Of a stretch of DNA of 64,000 nucleotides, positions 1 to 9,793 are shown one piece after another. Location of the stretch: positions 124,001 through 188,000 of the IMG/VR virus record IMGVR_UViG_3300042558_003926. One strand, 5' to 3'. Positions within the stretch are counted from its first letter, which is position 1; every line of letters begins with the position of its first letter. The stretch is from a virus. The translations under genes were made by a program, and so were the position numbers. Under the pieces are notes generated by a model, which was given only the letters and a program-made list of their open reading frames with translations, was not told where the DNA came from and searched no databases.

Positions 1-324
1 TTTGCGGGAGGTTACGTAAAGGAACCAACCAAAGGATTACATGAATGGATAGCTTGTTATGACTTTGCTTCTCTTTATCCAAACACCATGGTTCAATGGG
101 GAATCTCTCCAGAAGTTTACAAGGGAAAGAATCCAGCAAATCCAAAAGAAACCTGGTCTAAAACAGCATCTGGAGCATATTTTGGCGGTGAAGACGAGAA
201 CCCGATATTAAGAACAATCATTAAAGATCTTTATTCCAGAAGGAGGAAAACTAAAGACCGAATGCTAGAGCTACAGATCGAAATTGACAAGCTAGAAAAG
301 TTATTAGAAAAAGAAAAAAATTAA
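1..324 (+). CDS. Family B DNA polymerase, N-terminal half (3' end only; gene starts before the window)
   Basis: Only the last 107 codons are visible. Positions 61-81 encode DFASLYP, which is motif A of family B polymerases (the catalytic palm aspartate plus the SLYP loop). The protein continues into the start of the fingers (DLYSRRRKTKDRM) and ends in a charged helix, then stops at 322-324. Motifs B and C are missing here and are found in a separate gene at 14849-15997. The two pieces together make a full palm, so this is inferred to be the exonuclease/palm half of a two-subunit replicative polymerase (T4 gp43-like). The 5' part, including the expected exonuclease domain, lies outside the window and is not seen. 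Confidence 0.88.
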   Translation, partial: FAGGYVKEPTKGLHEWIACYDFASLYPNTMVQWGISPEVYKGKNPANPKETWSKTASGAYFGGEDENPILRTIIKDLYSRRRKTKDRMLELQIEIDKLEKLLEKEKN

Positions 325-356
325 CGCTCTAAAGCCTCCGATCTCCAGGGTCTTTT

Positions 357-367
357 GATATATAAAA
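357..367 (+). promoter_or_regulatory. GATATATAAAA motif, possible late-type promoter
   Basis: The motif lies in the 92-base gap after the polymerase half and 50 bases before the ATG at 417. The same motif recurs before many genes in the window and resembles the T4 late promoter core TATAAATA. Function is inferred from recurrence only. Confidence 0.35.
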
Positions 368-416
368 AACCCGGTGGATTTAGGCCTAGACACAAACCTA
401 GTCAAAAATCACAATT

Positions 417-896
417 ATGGCAAATATAGACAACCAATGTAAAGATCTTCTCGTTGAGAATGACTACGTAACGTCCACACACCACCTGGAGAAGTTGATG
501 TCCCTTCAGAAAAACACCCAAGAGAGGGTTTATGGTTACAAGTTTGATGACCTTACCCTCGGAGAAATTAAAGACTTTTGGCTTTGGAACACCAGAGCTA
601 TCGAAGACGAAATATCGGAGGCATATGATGCCTTAGGTGGAGTATCTAACAATGGCGAGACATCTATAGGCAACGCAGTATGGAAACCATGGAAAAGCAA
701 CCATAAGAAGGCTTATGAAATGAAAATATCGGATTTATCCGATGACGATGTAAAAGAATTAAAAATGGAGTTAGTAGACATTCAACATTTCATATTCAAC
801 ATGATGGCTTCCGTTGGCATGACCGCTGAGGAGCTTTATAATTATTACCTCTCCAAAAACAAGGAGAACATCAGAAGACAAGAAAACAATTATTAA
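417..896 (+). CDS. Dimeric dUTPase/dCTPase-like (all-alpha NTP pyrophosphatase)
   Basis: This 159-residue all-alpha protein has the metal-binding pattern of the MazG/dimeric dUTPase superfamily: a helix with EDEISEAYDAL, then KMELVDIQHFIFNM, and a C-terminal YYLSKNKENIRRQ that matches the KNxxNxxRQ end of dimeric dUTPases. The family hydrolyses dUTP or dCTP to the monophosphate and pyrophosphate; T4 gp56 is the dCTPase/dUTPase in this group. It sits just before nrdB-nrdA, which fits a role in the deoxynucleotide pool. Whether it prefers dUTP or dCTP cannot be read from the sequence. dCTP hydrolysis would fit the dCMP-hydroxymethylase-like gene at 26830. Confidence 0.78.
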   Translation: MANIDNQCKDLLVENDYVTSTHHLEKLMSLQKNTQERVYGYKFDDLTLGEIKDFWLWNTRAIEDEISEAYDALGGVSNNGETSIGNAVWKPWKSNHKKAYEMKISDLSDDDVKELKMELVDIQHFIFNMMASVGMTAEELYNYYLSKNKENIRRQENNY

Positions 897-915
897 TTAA
901 AATTAAAAGTTAACT

Positions 916-1899
916 ATGGAGGAATTATATTCTTTACCTGAGCCTATTTTACAGGAAAACAAAAATCGTTTCGTTTTATTTCCTATCGAACATCATGACA
1001 TCTGGGAAATGTATAAGAAACAACAGGCTTGCATCTGGACTGCAGAAGAGATCGATTTAGCTCAGGATTTGAATGACTGGAGAAATAAGTTAACTGACGA
1101 TGAGAGATACTTCATCAAAAATGTTTTAGCCTTCTTTGCTGCTTCTGATGGTATAGTAAATGAAAACCTAGCTGAGAATTTTGTTTCCGAAGTTCAATAC
1201 ACCGAGGCTAAGTTTTTCTATGGATTCCAAATTATGATGGAAAACATACATTCGGAAACATACTCATTACTCATAGATACGTACATCAATGACCAGGAGG
1301 AGAAAGCCAGATTATTCAATGCTATAGAAACAATTCCCGCGGTGAGAAAAAAAGCGGAATGGGCTCTTAAATGGGTAGATTCACCAAACTTCCAAGAAAG
1401 ATTAGTTGCTTTTGCTGCTGTGGAGGGTATATTTTTTAGTGGATCTTTCTGTTCTATTTTCTGGCTTAAAAAGAGAGGACTTATGCCTGGTCTTTCGTTC
1501 TCCAACGAGCTAATTTCAAGAGACGAAGGTATGCACTGCGATTTTGCAGTTATGCTACACAACAATCATCTTGTAAATAAAGTTAGCGAAGCTAGAATCC
1601 GTGAAATCATAATAAGTGCTCTTGAGATAGAGAAGGAATTTATTATCGAGTCTTTGCCTATTAGATTGATTGGGATGAATTCGGAGTTAATGAAGCAGTA
1701 TCTGGAATTCGTTGCAGACAGACTCTTAGTTGATCTAGGATGTTCTAAAATGTACAACTCTGAAAATCCATTTGATTTCATGATGAATATTTCACTTCAG
1801 GGAAAGACTAATTTCTTCGAGAAAAGAGTTGGTGAATATCAAAAAGCTGGTGTAATGAACAAGTCAGAGGACGCTTTCGATTTCGATGCTGAATTTTAA
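916..1899 (+). CDS. nrdB: Ribonucleotide reductase class Ia, beta subunit
   Basis: This 327-residue protein is the small subunit that holds the di-iron/tyrosyl radical cofactor. Typical segments are visible: an N-terminal [18 protein letters not shown], the ferritin-like helices with ExxH pairs ([10 protein letters not shown] and [10 protein letters not shown]), and an acidic C-terminal tail ending FDFDAEF, which normally docks onto the large subunit. Length and domain are complete. It is followed by nrdA after 19 bases, so the two should be co-transcribed. The start at 916 follows an AT-rich stretch without a strong Shine-Dalgarno sequence, as is usual in Bacteroidetes. Confidence 0.95.
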   Translation: MEELYSLPEPILQENKNRFVLFPIEHHDIWEMYKKQQACIWTAEEIDLAQDLNDWRNKLTDDERYFIKNVLAFFAASDGIVNENLAENFVSEVQYTEAKFFYGFQIMMENIHSETYSLLIDTYINDQEEKARLFNAIETIPAVRKKAEWALKWVDSPNFQERLVAFAAVEGIFFSGSFCSIFWLKKRGLMPGLSFSNELISRDEGMHCDFAVMLHNNHLVNKVSEARIREIIISALEIEKEFIIESLPIRLIGMNSELMKQYLEFVADRLLVDLGCSKMYNSENPFDFMMNISLQGKTNFFEKRVGEYQKAGVMNKSEDAFDFDAEF

Positions 1900-1918
1900 A
1901 AATAATAATCTAAATTAA

Positions 1919-4414
1919 ATGTTTGTAATAAAAAGAGACGGTTCTAAGGAACCCGTTAGGTTTGAAAAAGTTTCTAATAGAATTAAAAAAATGACTTATG
2001 GTCTAAATCCTGATCATATTGATTCTTTAGAGATTGCGCAAAAAGTTATTGCCGGAATCTACGATGGAATTTCTACACAGGAGTTAGACAATCTTGCAGC
2101 TGAAACTGCAGCATCGCTTATCCCAAATCACCCAGATTATTCAATATTAGCTTCAAGAATAGCAGTTTCTAGATTGCATAAGACAACTAAGAAGAAGTTT
2201 TCTGAAACGATAGAAGATCTTTATAGCTATATAGATCCTGAAACTAATACTCCAGCAGGTCTTATTAACGACGAGACATATAAGGTCGTTATGAAGAATA
2301 AACAGAAACTGGATGGAGCCATCATACACGAGAGGGACTTTAATTTCGAATATTTTGGATTCAAAACATTGGAGAAGAGTTATCTTTTAAAGACATATGG
2401 GGAGACAACGGAAACTCCTCAGCATATGTACATGCGAGTAGCAGTTGGTATATGGGGAGATAATCTGAAGAATGTAATTAAAACATACGAGTTACTTTCT
2501 AATCATTTAATGACCCACGCAACGCCAACATTATTTAATGCTGGAACAAAAAAACCACAGCTATCTTCTTGTTTTCTTTTAATGATGTCGGATGATTCTA
2601 TTCCCGGAATCTATAAGACGTTATCCGATGTTGCTGTTATCTCTCAGAATGCCGGAGGTATAGGACTTGCTATTCATAACGTTAGAAGTACGGGTTCTTA
2701 TATTAAAGGAACAAACGGAACTTCCAATGGAATTGTTCCTATGCTAAAAGTTTTCAACGAAACTGCAAGATATGTAGATCAAGGTGGAGGCAAAAGAAAA
2801 GGATCTTTTGCTATTTATGTAGAACCATGGCATGCTGACATTGAGTCTTTTCTAGATCTTAGAAAGAATACAGGGAAAGAAGAACTTAGAGCAAGAGATT
2901 TATTTTTGGCTTTATGGACCCCTGACTTATTTATGAAGAGGGTTAAAGAGAGCGGAGAATGGTCATTATTTTCTCCTTCTGATGTTCCTGGGCTTTGGGA
3001 ATTATACGGAGAGGATTTCGAGAAAGCTTATATCGATGCTGAACTTTCAGGAAAGGCTAGAAAGACAATAAAAGCCAGGGATTTATGGACAAAAATTATT
3101 GATTCACAAATCGAGACCGGAACTCCATATATGCTTTATAAGGATGCTGCTAACAAAAAATCAAATCAGCAAAATCTTGGTACAATAAAAAGTTCTAATC
3201 TTTGTACGGAGATCTTAGAATATACTTCTAAGGACGAGCAAGCTGTTTGTAACCTTGCATCTATCCCGGTAAATAAATTCTTAAAATCTACAGACAATAG
3301 GACTTCAAAGATAGCCAGAGGAAAATGTGAGGTTGATCATAAAGCCTTATATGATGTAGCTTACCAAACAGCTATCAACCTAAATAAGGTTATTGACGTT
3401 AACTATTACCCGACAAAAGAAACTGAGAGATCTAACATGAGACACCGTCCAATCGGTATCGGTATACAAGGTCTAGCAGATCTTTTTGCAATTATGGGTA
3501 TTCCTTTTACTTGTTTAGAGGCTAAGAAAATAAACGAGGAAGTATTTGAGACAATTTACTTTGCGTCAATGTCCGCTTCAATGGACTTAGCTAGAAGAGA
3601 CGGAAAATATGAAACATTTGACGGTTCACCACTTAGCAAAGGAGATTTCCAATTTAACCTTTGGGGATTCAAAGACGAACAACTTTCCGGAAGATGGGAT
3701 TGGGCTAAATTGAGAAAGGAAGTAATGAAACACGGAGCAAGAAACTCTTTGCTTTTAGCTCCAATGCCAACTGCTTCCACTGCACAAATAATGGGTAACA
3801 ACGAGGCTTTTGAACCTTTTACATCCAATATCTATACCAGAAGAACACTAAGTGGTGAGTTTATTCTTGTAAATAAACATCTAGTTAGGGATCTTATTTC
3901 TTTAGGTCTATGGAGCGATGATATGAAAAACATGATTATCCTACATAAGGGATCGGTTCAGAATATTCCACAAATACCAGAAGCTGTTAGAGAAACATAT
4001 AAAACTGTATGGGAAATAAAGCAGAAGGATCTAATAGATATGTCTGCTGGAAGAGGCAAATTTATTTGCCAATCACAATCACTAAATCTCTTTATAGAGA
4101 ATGTTAATGCTGCTAAATTAACTTCGGCACATTTCCATTCTTGGGAATTAGGACTAAAAACAGGAATGTACTACTTAAGGACTAAATCAGCGGTGGATGC
4201 AATTGCTGGTTTGGGTATAGACATGGAAAAGGCAAAGAAATCTTTGAAAACAACAGAGGAAAAAATTCCAACTCCAGTAAAAGAAAATACCGAGGAGAAG
4301 ATAGATATGCTTGGCATGACAAGCGAAGAACTAAGTAAGGCAGCAGAAAATATGATGTCTGATATAGTTTGTAGCTTAGACAATCCTGACGATTGTCTTG
4401 CTTGCGGATCATAA
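1919..4414 (+). CDS. nrdA: Ribonucleotide reductase class Ia, alpha subunit
   Basis: This 831-residue catalytic subunit reduces NDPs to dNDPs. The first 90 residues form an ATP-cone domain (FVIKRDGSKEPVRFEKVSNR), which suggests allosteric activity control by ATP/dATP. The core has the expected cysteine and glycyl-loop segments (SSCFLLMM, NLCTEI, and the NMRHRPIGIGIQGLAD region). The C-terminus CSLDNPDDCLACGS has the paired redox cysteines and closely follows the eukaryotic-type RNR tail. It forms the enzyme with the upstream nrdB. The thioredoxin gene at 56874 could supply electrons, though it is far away. Confidence 0.96.
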   Translation: MFVIKRDGSKEPVRFEKVSNRIKKMTYGLNPDHIDSLEIAQKVIAGIYDGISTQELDNLAAETAASLIPNHPDYSILASRIAVSRLHKTTKKKFSETIEDLYSYIDPETNTPAGLINDETYKVVMKNKQKLDGAIIHERDFNFEYFGFKTLEKSYLLKTYGETTETPQHMYMRVAVGIWGDNLKNVIKTYELLSNHLMTHATPTLFNAGTKKPQLSSCFLLMMSDDSIPGIYKTLSDVAVISQNAGGIGLAIHNVRSTGSYIKGTNGTSNGIVPMLKVFNETARYVDQGGGKRKGSFAIYVEPWHADIESFLDLRKNTGKEELRARDLFLALWTPDLFMKRVKESGEWSLFSPSDVPGLWELYGEDFEKAYIDAELSGKARKTIKARDLWTKIIDSQIETGTPYMLYKDAANKKSNQQNLGTIKSSNLCTEILEYTSKDEQAVCNLASIPVNKFLKSTDNRTSKIARGKCEVDHKALYDVAYQTAINLNKVIDVNYYPTKETERSNMRHRPIGIGIQGLADLFAIMGIPFTCLEAKKINEEVFETIYFASMSASMDLARRDGKYETFDGSPLSKGDFQFNLWGFKDEQLSGRWDWAKLRKEVMKHGARNSLLLAPMPTASTAQIMGNNEAFEPFTSNIYTRRTLSGEFILVNKHLVRDLISLGLWSDDMKNMIILHKGSVQNIPQIPEAVRETYKTVWEIKQKDLIDMSAGRGKFICQSQSLNLFIENVNAAKLTSAHFHSWELGLKTGMYYLRTKSAVDAIAGLGIDMEKAKKSLKTTEEKIPTPVKENTEEKIDMLGMTSEELSKAAENMMSDIVCSLDNPDDCLACGS

Positions 4415-4425
4415 AGATTTTTTAA

Positions 4426-5052
4426 ATGGGACAAATAAAATACTTCGAACAATTTTTAAATGAGAGAGAACTTCCCGATAACCAAGGGGAAGTTCTCGTC
4501 ATTTTAGGGGCACCTGGATCAGGGAAGGGAACACTAGCAAAAGTTCTACAAGATGACTATGGAATCAATCATATATCCACTGGTGATCTAATTAGAAAGT
4601 CGGATGACGAGGAGCTTAAAAAAATAATAGCTGGTGGTGATCTTGTACCTGACTCAATGATAGTTAAAATGCTCGTTTCCGAACTAAAGAATATAGACCC
4701 TTTAGAGGGTGTTATTTTTGATGGATTCCCAAGGACAATTAAACAAGCTAAAAAGCTTGATTCTATTCTTGGCAAGATGGGGCTTGGGTTAAATCACGCG
4801 ATATTTCTTGATCTTGATGAAAAAATAGCCAAGGAAAGGATAAAAGAAAGAGCAAAGAAAGAGGATAGAAAGGATGATTCCAGCGATGAGGTTATAGAAA
4901 ACAGATTCAAAGAATATCACAATAAGACATTCCCTTTAGTTGACTTTTATAAGAGAAGTAGAAAACTTCTAAAAATAGATGCTGAGGGGGGAAAGGATAA
5001 AGTACTCTCTAAAGTTGTTGAAAAACTGGGACTTACTAAGAAGAAAAAGTAA
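4426..5052 (+). CDS. adk: Adenylate kinase with a capsid-targeting-like N-terminal leader
   Basis: This 208-residue protein has a P-loop GAPGSGKGT near residue 27, then HISTGDLIR, the substrate-binding VIFDGFPRT, and the lid arginine region. It interconverts AMP, ADP and ATP or a related nucleoside monophosphate. The P-loop normally starts within about the first 10 residues, but here about 20 extra residues precede it: MGQIKYFEQFLNERELPDNQ. That extension matches the F-x-x-F leader seen on other genes in this window and has L-N-E at residues 11-13, a possible prohead-protease site. It lies 11 bases after nrdA, so an ordinary nucleotide-metabolism role is also possible. Confidence 0.9.
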   Translation: MGQIKYFEQFLNERELPDNQGEVLVILGAPGSGKGTLAKVLQDDYGINHISTGDLIRKSDDEELKKIIAGGDLVPDSMIVKMLVSELKNIDPLEGVIFDGFPRTIKQAKKLDSILGKMGLGLNHAIFLDLDEKIAKERIKERAKKEDRKDDSSDEVIENRFKEYHNKTFPLVDFYKRSRKLLKIDAEGGKDKVLSKVVEKLGLTKKKK

Positions 5053-5070
5053 TTCCATAAAATCATATAA

Positions 5071-5718
5071 ATGAGCACCACTAGTGGAGACTTTGTAAAT
5101 TCCGTAAGGGATATTCTAAATAAGAAAAAGACCGATGATAACCGGAGGAGAATTATCTTAAGGGATATTTTTGATAATCTTGTAAGCTATCTAAAAAATT
5201 CAGGAAAAGCTGAGATAAGAAATGTTAAAGATTTCGAGACTAACGAGATGTCTTATCTTCTGAATCTATATCTAGAATCCGATAATATCAACGAGGATTT
5301 TTATAATATTCTGAAAAACAATGGGGTTGTTCTGGATAGGCACGAAATCGATTCTAAAAATTCACTCTATGTAGCTAACTTTGGTAAAATAATGCTATCG
5401 AATTTAAATTCAGATAGTATTTGTTTTTTAGAATTGAAGATAACAGGCAAATATTTCTTCACATTAAGAATAACTCTAAAGACCGAAGCTGTTAGCTATC
5501 GAGTTTATGATACCAATTACTTTTATTTGAAATTATGGGTTTTTGATGGTATTGATTTTTCTAATCACGATATCCAGATAAGAACTCAGGATAGGAGCAA
5601 AAAGAAGATGAGGGTAGATCTAAACTCAAACTACTACTTCAATATAATGTTTGATAAGATGGGTGAAGTAGTTGAAACAAATATTTCAAAAAAAAGAGGA
5701 GCAAAACTGAATCACTAG
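5071..5718 (+). CDS. Unknown protein, 215 aa
   Basis: I do not recognise this family. The N-terminal third is helical and charged (DFVNSVRDILNKKKTDDNRRR), and the rest alternates hydrophobic and polar residues in a way that suggests beta strands (YFFTLRITLKTEAVSYRVYD, YFYLKLWVFDG). The C-terminus is basic. There is no signal peptide or membrane segment. It starts 18 bases after the adenylate kinase gene and belongs to the same run of plus-strand genes. Confidence 0.75.
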   Translation: MSTTSGDFVNSVRDILNKKKTDDNRRRIILRDIFDNLVSYLKNSGKAEIRNVKDFETNEMSYLLNLYLESDNINEDFYNILKNNGVVLDRHEIDSKNSLYVANFGKIMLSNLNSDSICFLELKITGKYFFTLRITLKTEAVSYRVYDTNYFYLKLWVFDGIDFSNHDIQIRTQDRSKKKMRVDLNSNYYFNIMFDKMGEVVETNISKKRGAKLNH

Positions 5719-5749
5719 GATATAATTATAAACAGATAAACAAAGAATA

Positions 5750-7033
5750 ATGTCAAAGAACAAAATGAAGAAAAAGAGTCCGGTTCCTATGAAGAGCATG
5801 ATTTCTCCCGTAGCTATGAAAAGTCCTTTATCTAACACAGGAAAACAAACGATTAGCTTGTGTCTTGTTATGATCGTAAAAGACGAGGAAGATACGATGG
5901 AGAGATGCTTGAGAGCTGTTGCACCTTATATAGAATACTGGGTAATCGTAGATACTGGATCCGGAGATAAAACCAAAGAGGTTATTAAAGCAACAATGGA
6001 TGATTTAGGAATCCCTGGTGAATTACACGAAAGACCTTGGGTTAACTTTGAAGTTAATAGGACCGAGAGCTTAAACCTGGCTAAGAATAAATGCGACTAC
6101 AGATGGATAATCGATGCCGATGATACATTCTTTACTGAATCACCTACAGTAAACCCGTTCGCAGGTTTGGACACCAAGCCAGATTGTTATCAGCTAATGT
6201 ATAAGCTGAACCAATTACAGTACAACAGAGCACAGATCGTAAAGTCAGATCAAAATTGGGTTTACAAGGGAGTTCTACATGAATATTTATATTTAGACGA
6301 GGAAAGAATAGAGGTGATGCAGGTTCCTATCAGGGGATGCTATGTTATGGCTGATATTTCGCCTCTAAAAAGAGCTGGTAGTTTGGAGGAGAAATATTCA
6401 AACGATGCTAAGATTCTAGAGGATGCTTTAGTTAAAGAACCAGATAATGAGAGATACATGTTCTATCTCGCTCAAAGCTATAGAGATGCAAATCAACTAG
6501 AGAAGGCCATAGAATCATATCAGAAGAGAGTTGATATGAAAGGATGGGAAGAGGAGGTTTATTATTCCATGTATATGATAGCTAAAATTAGCGAAAGAAT
6601 AGGTAAACCAGATTCAGAGATAATCGATCTATATTCCAGAGCTTGGGAGTACAGACCTGCTAGATTAGAAGCGGTCTTCCACACTATGAGAAAGTTAAGA
6701 GACCAGGGAAGACACCTTATATCTTTTGCCTATGGAGACATTGCAATAAAAACTAAGGGTACTGGAGATATACTCTTTATAGAACCAGAAATCTGGCAGT
6801 GGAGACTTCTGGATGAGTATTCGCTAGCCGCATATTATATAGGAAATCCTGAAATTTCGTTGGAAAAAACTGGTGCCATTGTAAATGCTCCTTTCTTTAA
6901 GGATATCCTACAGGAAGAACAGAAGAGACTTCTTAAGAATATGGATTTCTATAAAAGAGGTGCTGAGGAAAAGATGAAAAAACTAAAACAAATGCAGGCA
7001 CTACAGCAAATGCAAGGTTTAAAGAATGTATAG
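5750..7033 (+). CDS. GT2-family glycosyltransferase with TPR-like helices
   Basis: This 427-residue protein starts with a basic tail (about 35 residues), then a GT-A glycosyltransferase fold: ISLCLVMIVKDEEDTMERCL, VIVDTGSGDKTKE and the metal-binding WIIDADDTFF (a D-x-D motif). Residues from about 220 on contain repeated helices (DNERYMFYLAQSYRDANQLEKAIESYQKR) typical of TPR repeats, and the end is a Met/Gln/Lys-rich helix. Proteins with this layout in bacteria transfer sugars using nucleotide-sugar donors. In a phage the target could be DNA bases, a virion protein or the host surface. The sequence alone does not decide which. Confidence 0.82.
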   Translation: MSKNKMKKKSPVPMKSMISPVAMKSPLSNTGKQTISLCLVMIVKDEEDTMERCLRAVAPYIEYWVIVDTGSGDKTKEVIKATMDDLGIPGELHERPWVNFEVNRTESLNLAKNKCDYRWIIDADDTFFTESPTVNPFAGLDTKPDCYQLMYKLNQLQYNRAQIVKSDQNWVYKGVLHEYLYLDEERIEVMQVPIRGCYVMADISPLKRAGSLEEKYSNDAKILEDALVKEPDNERYMFYLAQSYRDANQLEKAIESYQKRVDMKGWEEEVYYSMYMIAKISERIGKPDSEIIDLYSRAWEYRPARLEAVFHTMRKLRDQGRHLISFAYGDIAIKTKGTGDILFIEPEIWQWRLLDEYSLAAYYIGNPEISLEKTGAIVNAPFFKDILQEEQKRLLKNMDFYKRGAEEKMKKLKQMQALQQMQGLKNV

Positions 7034-7034
7034 T

Positions 7035-7043
7035 GGATATATA
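7035..7043 (+). promoter_or_regulatory. GGATATATA motif, possible late-type promoter
   Basis: The motif lies just after the glycosyltransferase stop and 18 bases before the ATG at 7062. It is followed by a second AT-rich element (ACTATAAAAATAG). It is one of the recurring GATATATA sites that precede leader-bearing genes. Confidence 0.4.
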
Positions 7044-7061
7044 CTATAAAAATAGTATAAA

Positions 7062-7616
7062 ATGATACATCTTTTAGAATTTGAATCTTTTTCTAATTTC
7101 CTAGTAAAAGAAAATGAGGTAAAGGGAGGAATTCCTATTTATAATGAGACTGTTTTCATGCAGAGCAATAACACTAAGCCTGCTATGATGGTAAAAGCTC
7201 CTGAACTCGTTTCTACTCTAACTAGATTATTAGAGGACCAGGAAAAAGGAGATATCGAAAAAATAATCGTTATTGCTGAAATTCCGACACAAGGTAAGAA
7301 CGCTCCTCAATACGTAAGAGATGACGTTCAGATCGAAAGAGACCGAATGGCTAAAAGAAAATATGCTTTATACGGAAGTAGGGTAGAAAGAGCGGATAGA
7401 CCGGAAGAAGAGGAATACACTGATGCTATCAATATATTCGTAGATTCAGAATTTATTGTTAAGGGTGTAATTAATAAATTAGGTAAGGACTATATTATAG
7501 CAATTCCAGATTCAAAGAGAAGAAAAGCTGAAGCTAGTAAATCAGAAATGGAATACTACACGGTTTATCTAGAGCCTAAACAAGTAGATGAGGTATTTTT
7601 TACTCCCTCTAAATAA
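7062..7616 (+). CDS. Unknown protein with F-x-x-F leader, 184 aa
   Basis: I do not recognise the main domain. The N-terminus MIHLLEFESFSNFLVKENE has the spacing of the F-x-x-F leader shared with other genes here, and a late-type motif lies just upstream. This suggests, but does not prove, packaging in the head. The body is mixed alpha/beta with strongly charged stretches (VERADRPEEEEYTDA; SKRRKAEASKSE). No signal peptide or membrane segment. A terminator follows, so it ends a transcription unit. Confidence 0.78.
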   Translation: MIHLLEFESFSNFLVKENEVKGGIPIYNETVFMQSNNTKPAMMVKAPELVSTLTRLLEDQEKGDIEKIIVIAEIPTQGKNAPQYVRDDVQIERDRMAKRKYALYGSRVERADRPEEEEYTDAINIFVDSEFIVKGVINKLGKDYIIAIPDSKRRKAEASKSEMEYYTVYLEPKQVDEVFFTPSK

Positions 7617-7638
7617 ATCTAAATGAAACATAATCTAG

Positions 7639-7670
7639 AAGCTCCAATATTAGTATTGGAGCTTTTTTTT
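7639..7670 (+). terminator. Rho-independent terminator
   Basis: A hairpin with arms AGCTCCAATA and TATTGGAGCT around a short loop is followed by eight T residues. It closes the unit that ends at 7616. Confidence 0.9.
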
Positions 7671-7715
7671 ATGATATAAGATTAGCTACGAATTAAACCA
7701 AAACTGGAAATAAAA

Positions 7716-9509
7716 ATGGCTTCTAACAAGGTAAACAAAACAATTGAGGTATTAACAGACTTTGAACACATTATCAAAAGGCCCACTATGTACGTGGGAT
7801 CTGTTAAAAGAAGCGAAGAGATAATCCCAATAATAGGAGACGGATTTATAAAATCTGTAACCAAGGAACATTCTATAGGGATGTACAAATTATTCGATGA
7901 GGTTTTCGCTAATTCCGTTGATGAAGCTAAGAGAATGCAGACCCCAATGAAGAAGATAACTGTTGAGGTTTCCTCTAAGGAGAATTCAATCTCAATTACC
8001 GATACTGGTGACGGATTTACGAATGGATCTACCGTTAACAAAAAAAGCGGGATGAGCAATATAGAAACAGCGGTTTCTATGTTAAGAGCTGGATCTAACT
8101 TCGATAATGATAATATAGATGAATCTATCGTTGGTACTAATGGTATGGGGGTTAGCTTGGTTAACGCTCTTTCTTACATGTTCGAAATAGAAACAACAAA
8201 CAGCAAAGAAACGTATTACCAGATCTGGAATAATTTTAAATCAGCTAAGCCCACTATAAAGACAAAAGCAAAGAGTAAGGCTACTGGGACAAAGGTTGGA
8301 TTCGTTCCTAACTCCAGTGTTTTCGATAATTCAAAATGGGATTATGCTACTATTCGAACCTATCTCTGTTTAAGAAAAAGAGTTTTAGAAACAGAGGAAA
8401 AGACTGCATCACTGAAGATAGAATTTATCTGGGATGGAAAGACCGAAATGATTTCATCAGAATTGAAGCCAGACTGGTCCGCAAAAACTCCCATTGGTGA
8501 ATTATTGATATGGGAGAAAAAACAAGACTCTGGCTCATTTTCATTTGTTAATAGTGCTTTATGTACGGGGATACACCAAAAGATCGTATACGATAAAATA
8601 AACGGTGAATTAGAGGATTCTTTAGGACATCATTTCTATGATACCCTTCTCATATTAAATATGTCCCCTAGAATAGTTAGGTTCGGAGATCAGAACAAGA
8701 CAAAATTTGTTTCTAAAAGGGAGGAGGTAGAACCAACTATTATAAGAAACTTCGACGGATCATTAAGTAAGTTCTTTAGAAGCGAGACATATAAGAAAAT
8801 AAAAAAATCGGTTGACGACAGGAAGAAAGAAACAGCCTTAAAGAAGATAAGGAAGGAGAAGAAGTCAATTAGGATAAAGCATTCCAATAAATATTTTCCA
8901 CCTACTTCAGGAAGAGCGGAGAATCTTTTTATTGTGGAAGGACTCAGTGCGATGGGATCGATTCTTCAGAAAAGAGACCCGAAGAAGGATGGAGTCTATG
9001 CACTTAAAGGGAAAATAAAAAATGCTAGAAGCTTATCCGATCTCTCCGATAATAGGGAGATTCTCGAACTGATGCAGATATTAAATCTAGATCCCGCAGA
9101 TCAATCATTGAATTGTCCATTCGATAAAGTAGTAATAGCTACAGACCAAGATCCGGACGGAGCTCACATTACTTCTCTTTTGATAAATCTTTTCTATATG
9201 TGGTTCCCGTGGATGATTAAAGACGGAAGAGTTAGTTTTTTAGAAACACCATTAGTTACTGTTGGTGATAGATCTAAGAGATATTATTATTCATTGGAGG
9301 AATTCAAAAAGAATGTATCTAAAAGCGAAAGAGGAGCTATTAGATATCTCAAAGGACTAGGATCTTTATCTTTGGAGGACTGGGATCACGTTATGAAAAA
9401 CAAGAGGATAATATCTATAAAGGATGACACCAAAGCAAAGACGAATCTAGAAATGGCATTTGGAAAATCTTCTCTGGAAAGGAAAAAGTGGCTAAGCTCA
9501 GAGGTTTAA
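7716..9509 (+). CDS. DNA topoisomerase II large subunit (T4 gp39-like)
   Basis: This 597-residue protein has the GHKL ATPase elements of type IIA topoisomerases: RPTMYVGSVKRSEE, the helix with FANSVDEAK, DTGDGF and GTNGMGVSLVNALS. A transducer domain follows. The TOPRIM domain has the Mg-binding glutamate in FIVEGLSAMGS (about residue 408) and DQDPDG (about residue 477). It lacks the breakage-reunion domain, which is encoded separately at 12646. T4 splits the large subunit into gp39 and gp60, whereas here ATPase and TOPRIM are in one chain. It should act with the medium subunit in phage DNA replication. Confidence 0.94.
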   Translation: MASNKVNKTIEVLTDFEHIIKRPTMYVGSVKRSEEIIPIIGDGFIKSVTKEHSIGMYKLFDEVFANSVDEAKRMQTPMKKITVEVSSKENSISITDTGDGFTNGSTVNKKSGMSNIETAVSMLRAGSNFDNDNIDESIVGTNGMGVSLVNALSYMFEIETTNSKETYYQIWNNFKSAKPTIKTKAKSKATGTKVGFVPNSSVFDNSKWDYATIRTYLCLRKRVLETEEKTASLKIEFIWDGKTEMISSELKPDWSAKTPIGELLIWEKKQDSGSFSFVNSALCTGIHQKIVYDKINGELEDSLGHHFYDTLLILNMSPRIVRFGDQNKTKFVSKREEVEPTIIRNFDGSLSKFFRSETYKKIKKSVDDRKKETALKKIRKEKKSIRIKHSNKYFPPTSGRAENLFIVEGLSAMGSILQKRDPKKDGVYALKGKIKNARSLSDLSDNREILELMQILNLDPADQSLNCPFDKVVIATDQDPDGAHITSLLINLFYMWFPWMIKDGRVSFLETPLVTVGDRSKRYYYSLEEFKKNVSKSERGAIRYLKGLGSLSLEDWDHVMKNKRIISIKDDTKAKTNLEMAFGKSSLERKKWLSSEV

Positions 9510-9547
9510 TTTTTTATATCCGTGTTATTTAGTTATTTTTATAGTGC

Positions 9548-9793
9548 ATGAGATCGAAAAAATATAGAATTCCAAGGAAGAAGAAAAAGCAAATCCCGGA
9601 GGGATTCTATTGTTATACCCAAACGTCGGATTTCAAGAAACTTAAGAATGGGAAATATGGGTACACTATAAAAGAGTGTCCTTTCTATTATCAGAAATCA
9701 GAAGGCATTTTTGGTGGTTGGTGTAAACTCATCGGAGGTGAAATAATGGATCAGTGTAAATCATGCGGTGAAAAACTAGGAAAATTTAAATAG
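9548..9793 (+). CDS. Small cysteine-rich, possible zinc-binding protein, 81 aa
   Basis: The protein begins with a very basic stretch (MRSKKYRIPRKKKKQ) and has six or more cysteines, including CPFYY, WCKL and a C-terminal CKSCG pair. This pattern suggests a zinc-ribbon-like fold. No known family is recognised. It abuts the UV endonuclease gene (no gap), so the two are probably translated together. Confidence 0.72.
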   Translation: MRSKKYRIPRKKKKQIPEGFYCYTQTSDFKKLKNGKYGYTIKECPFYYQKSEGIFGGWCKLIGGEIMDQCKSCGEKLGKFK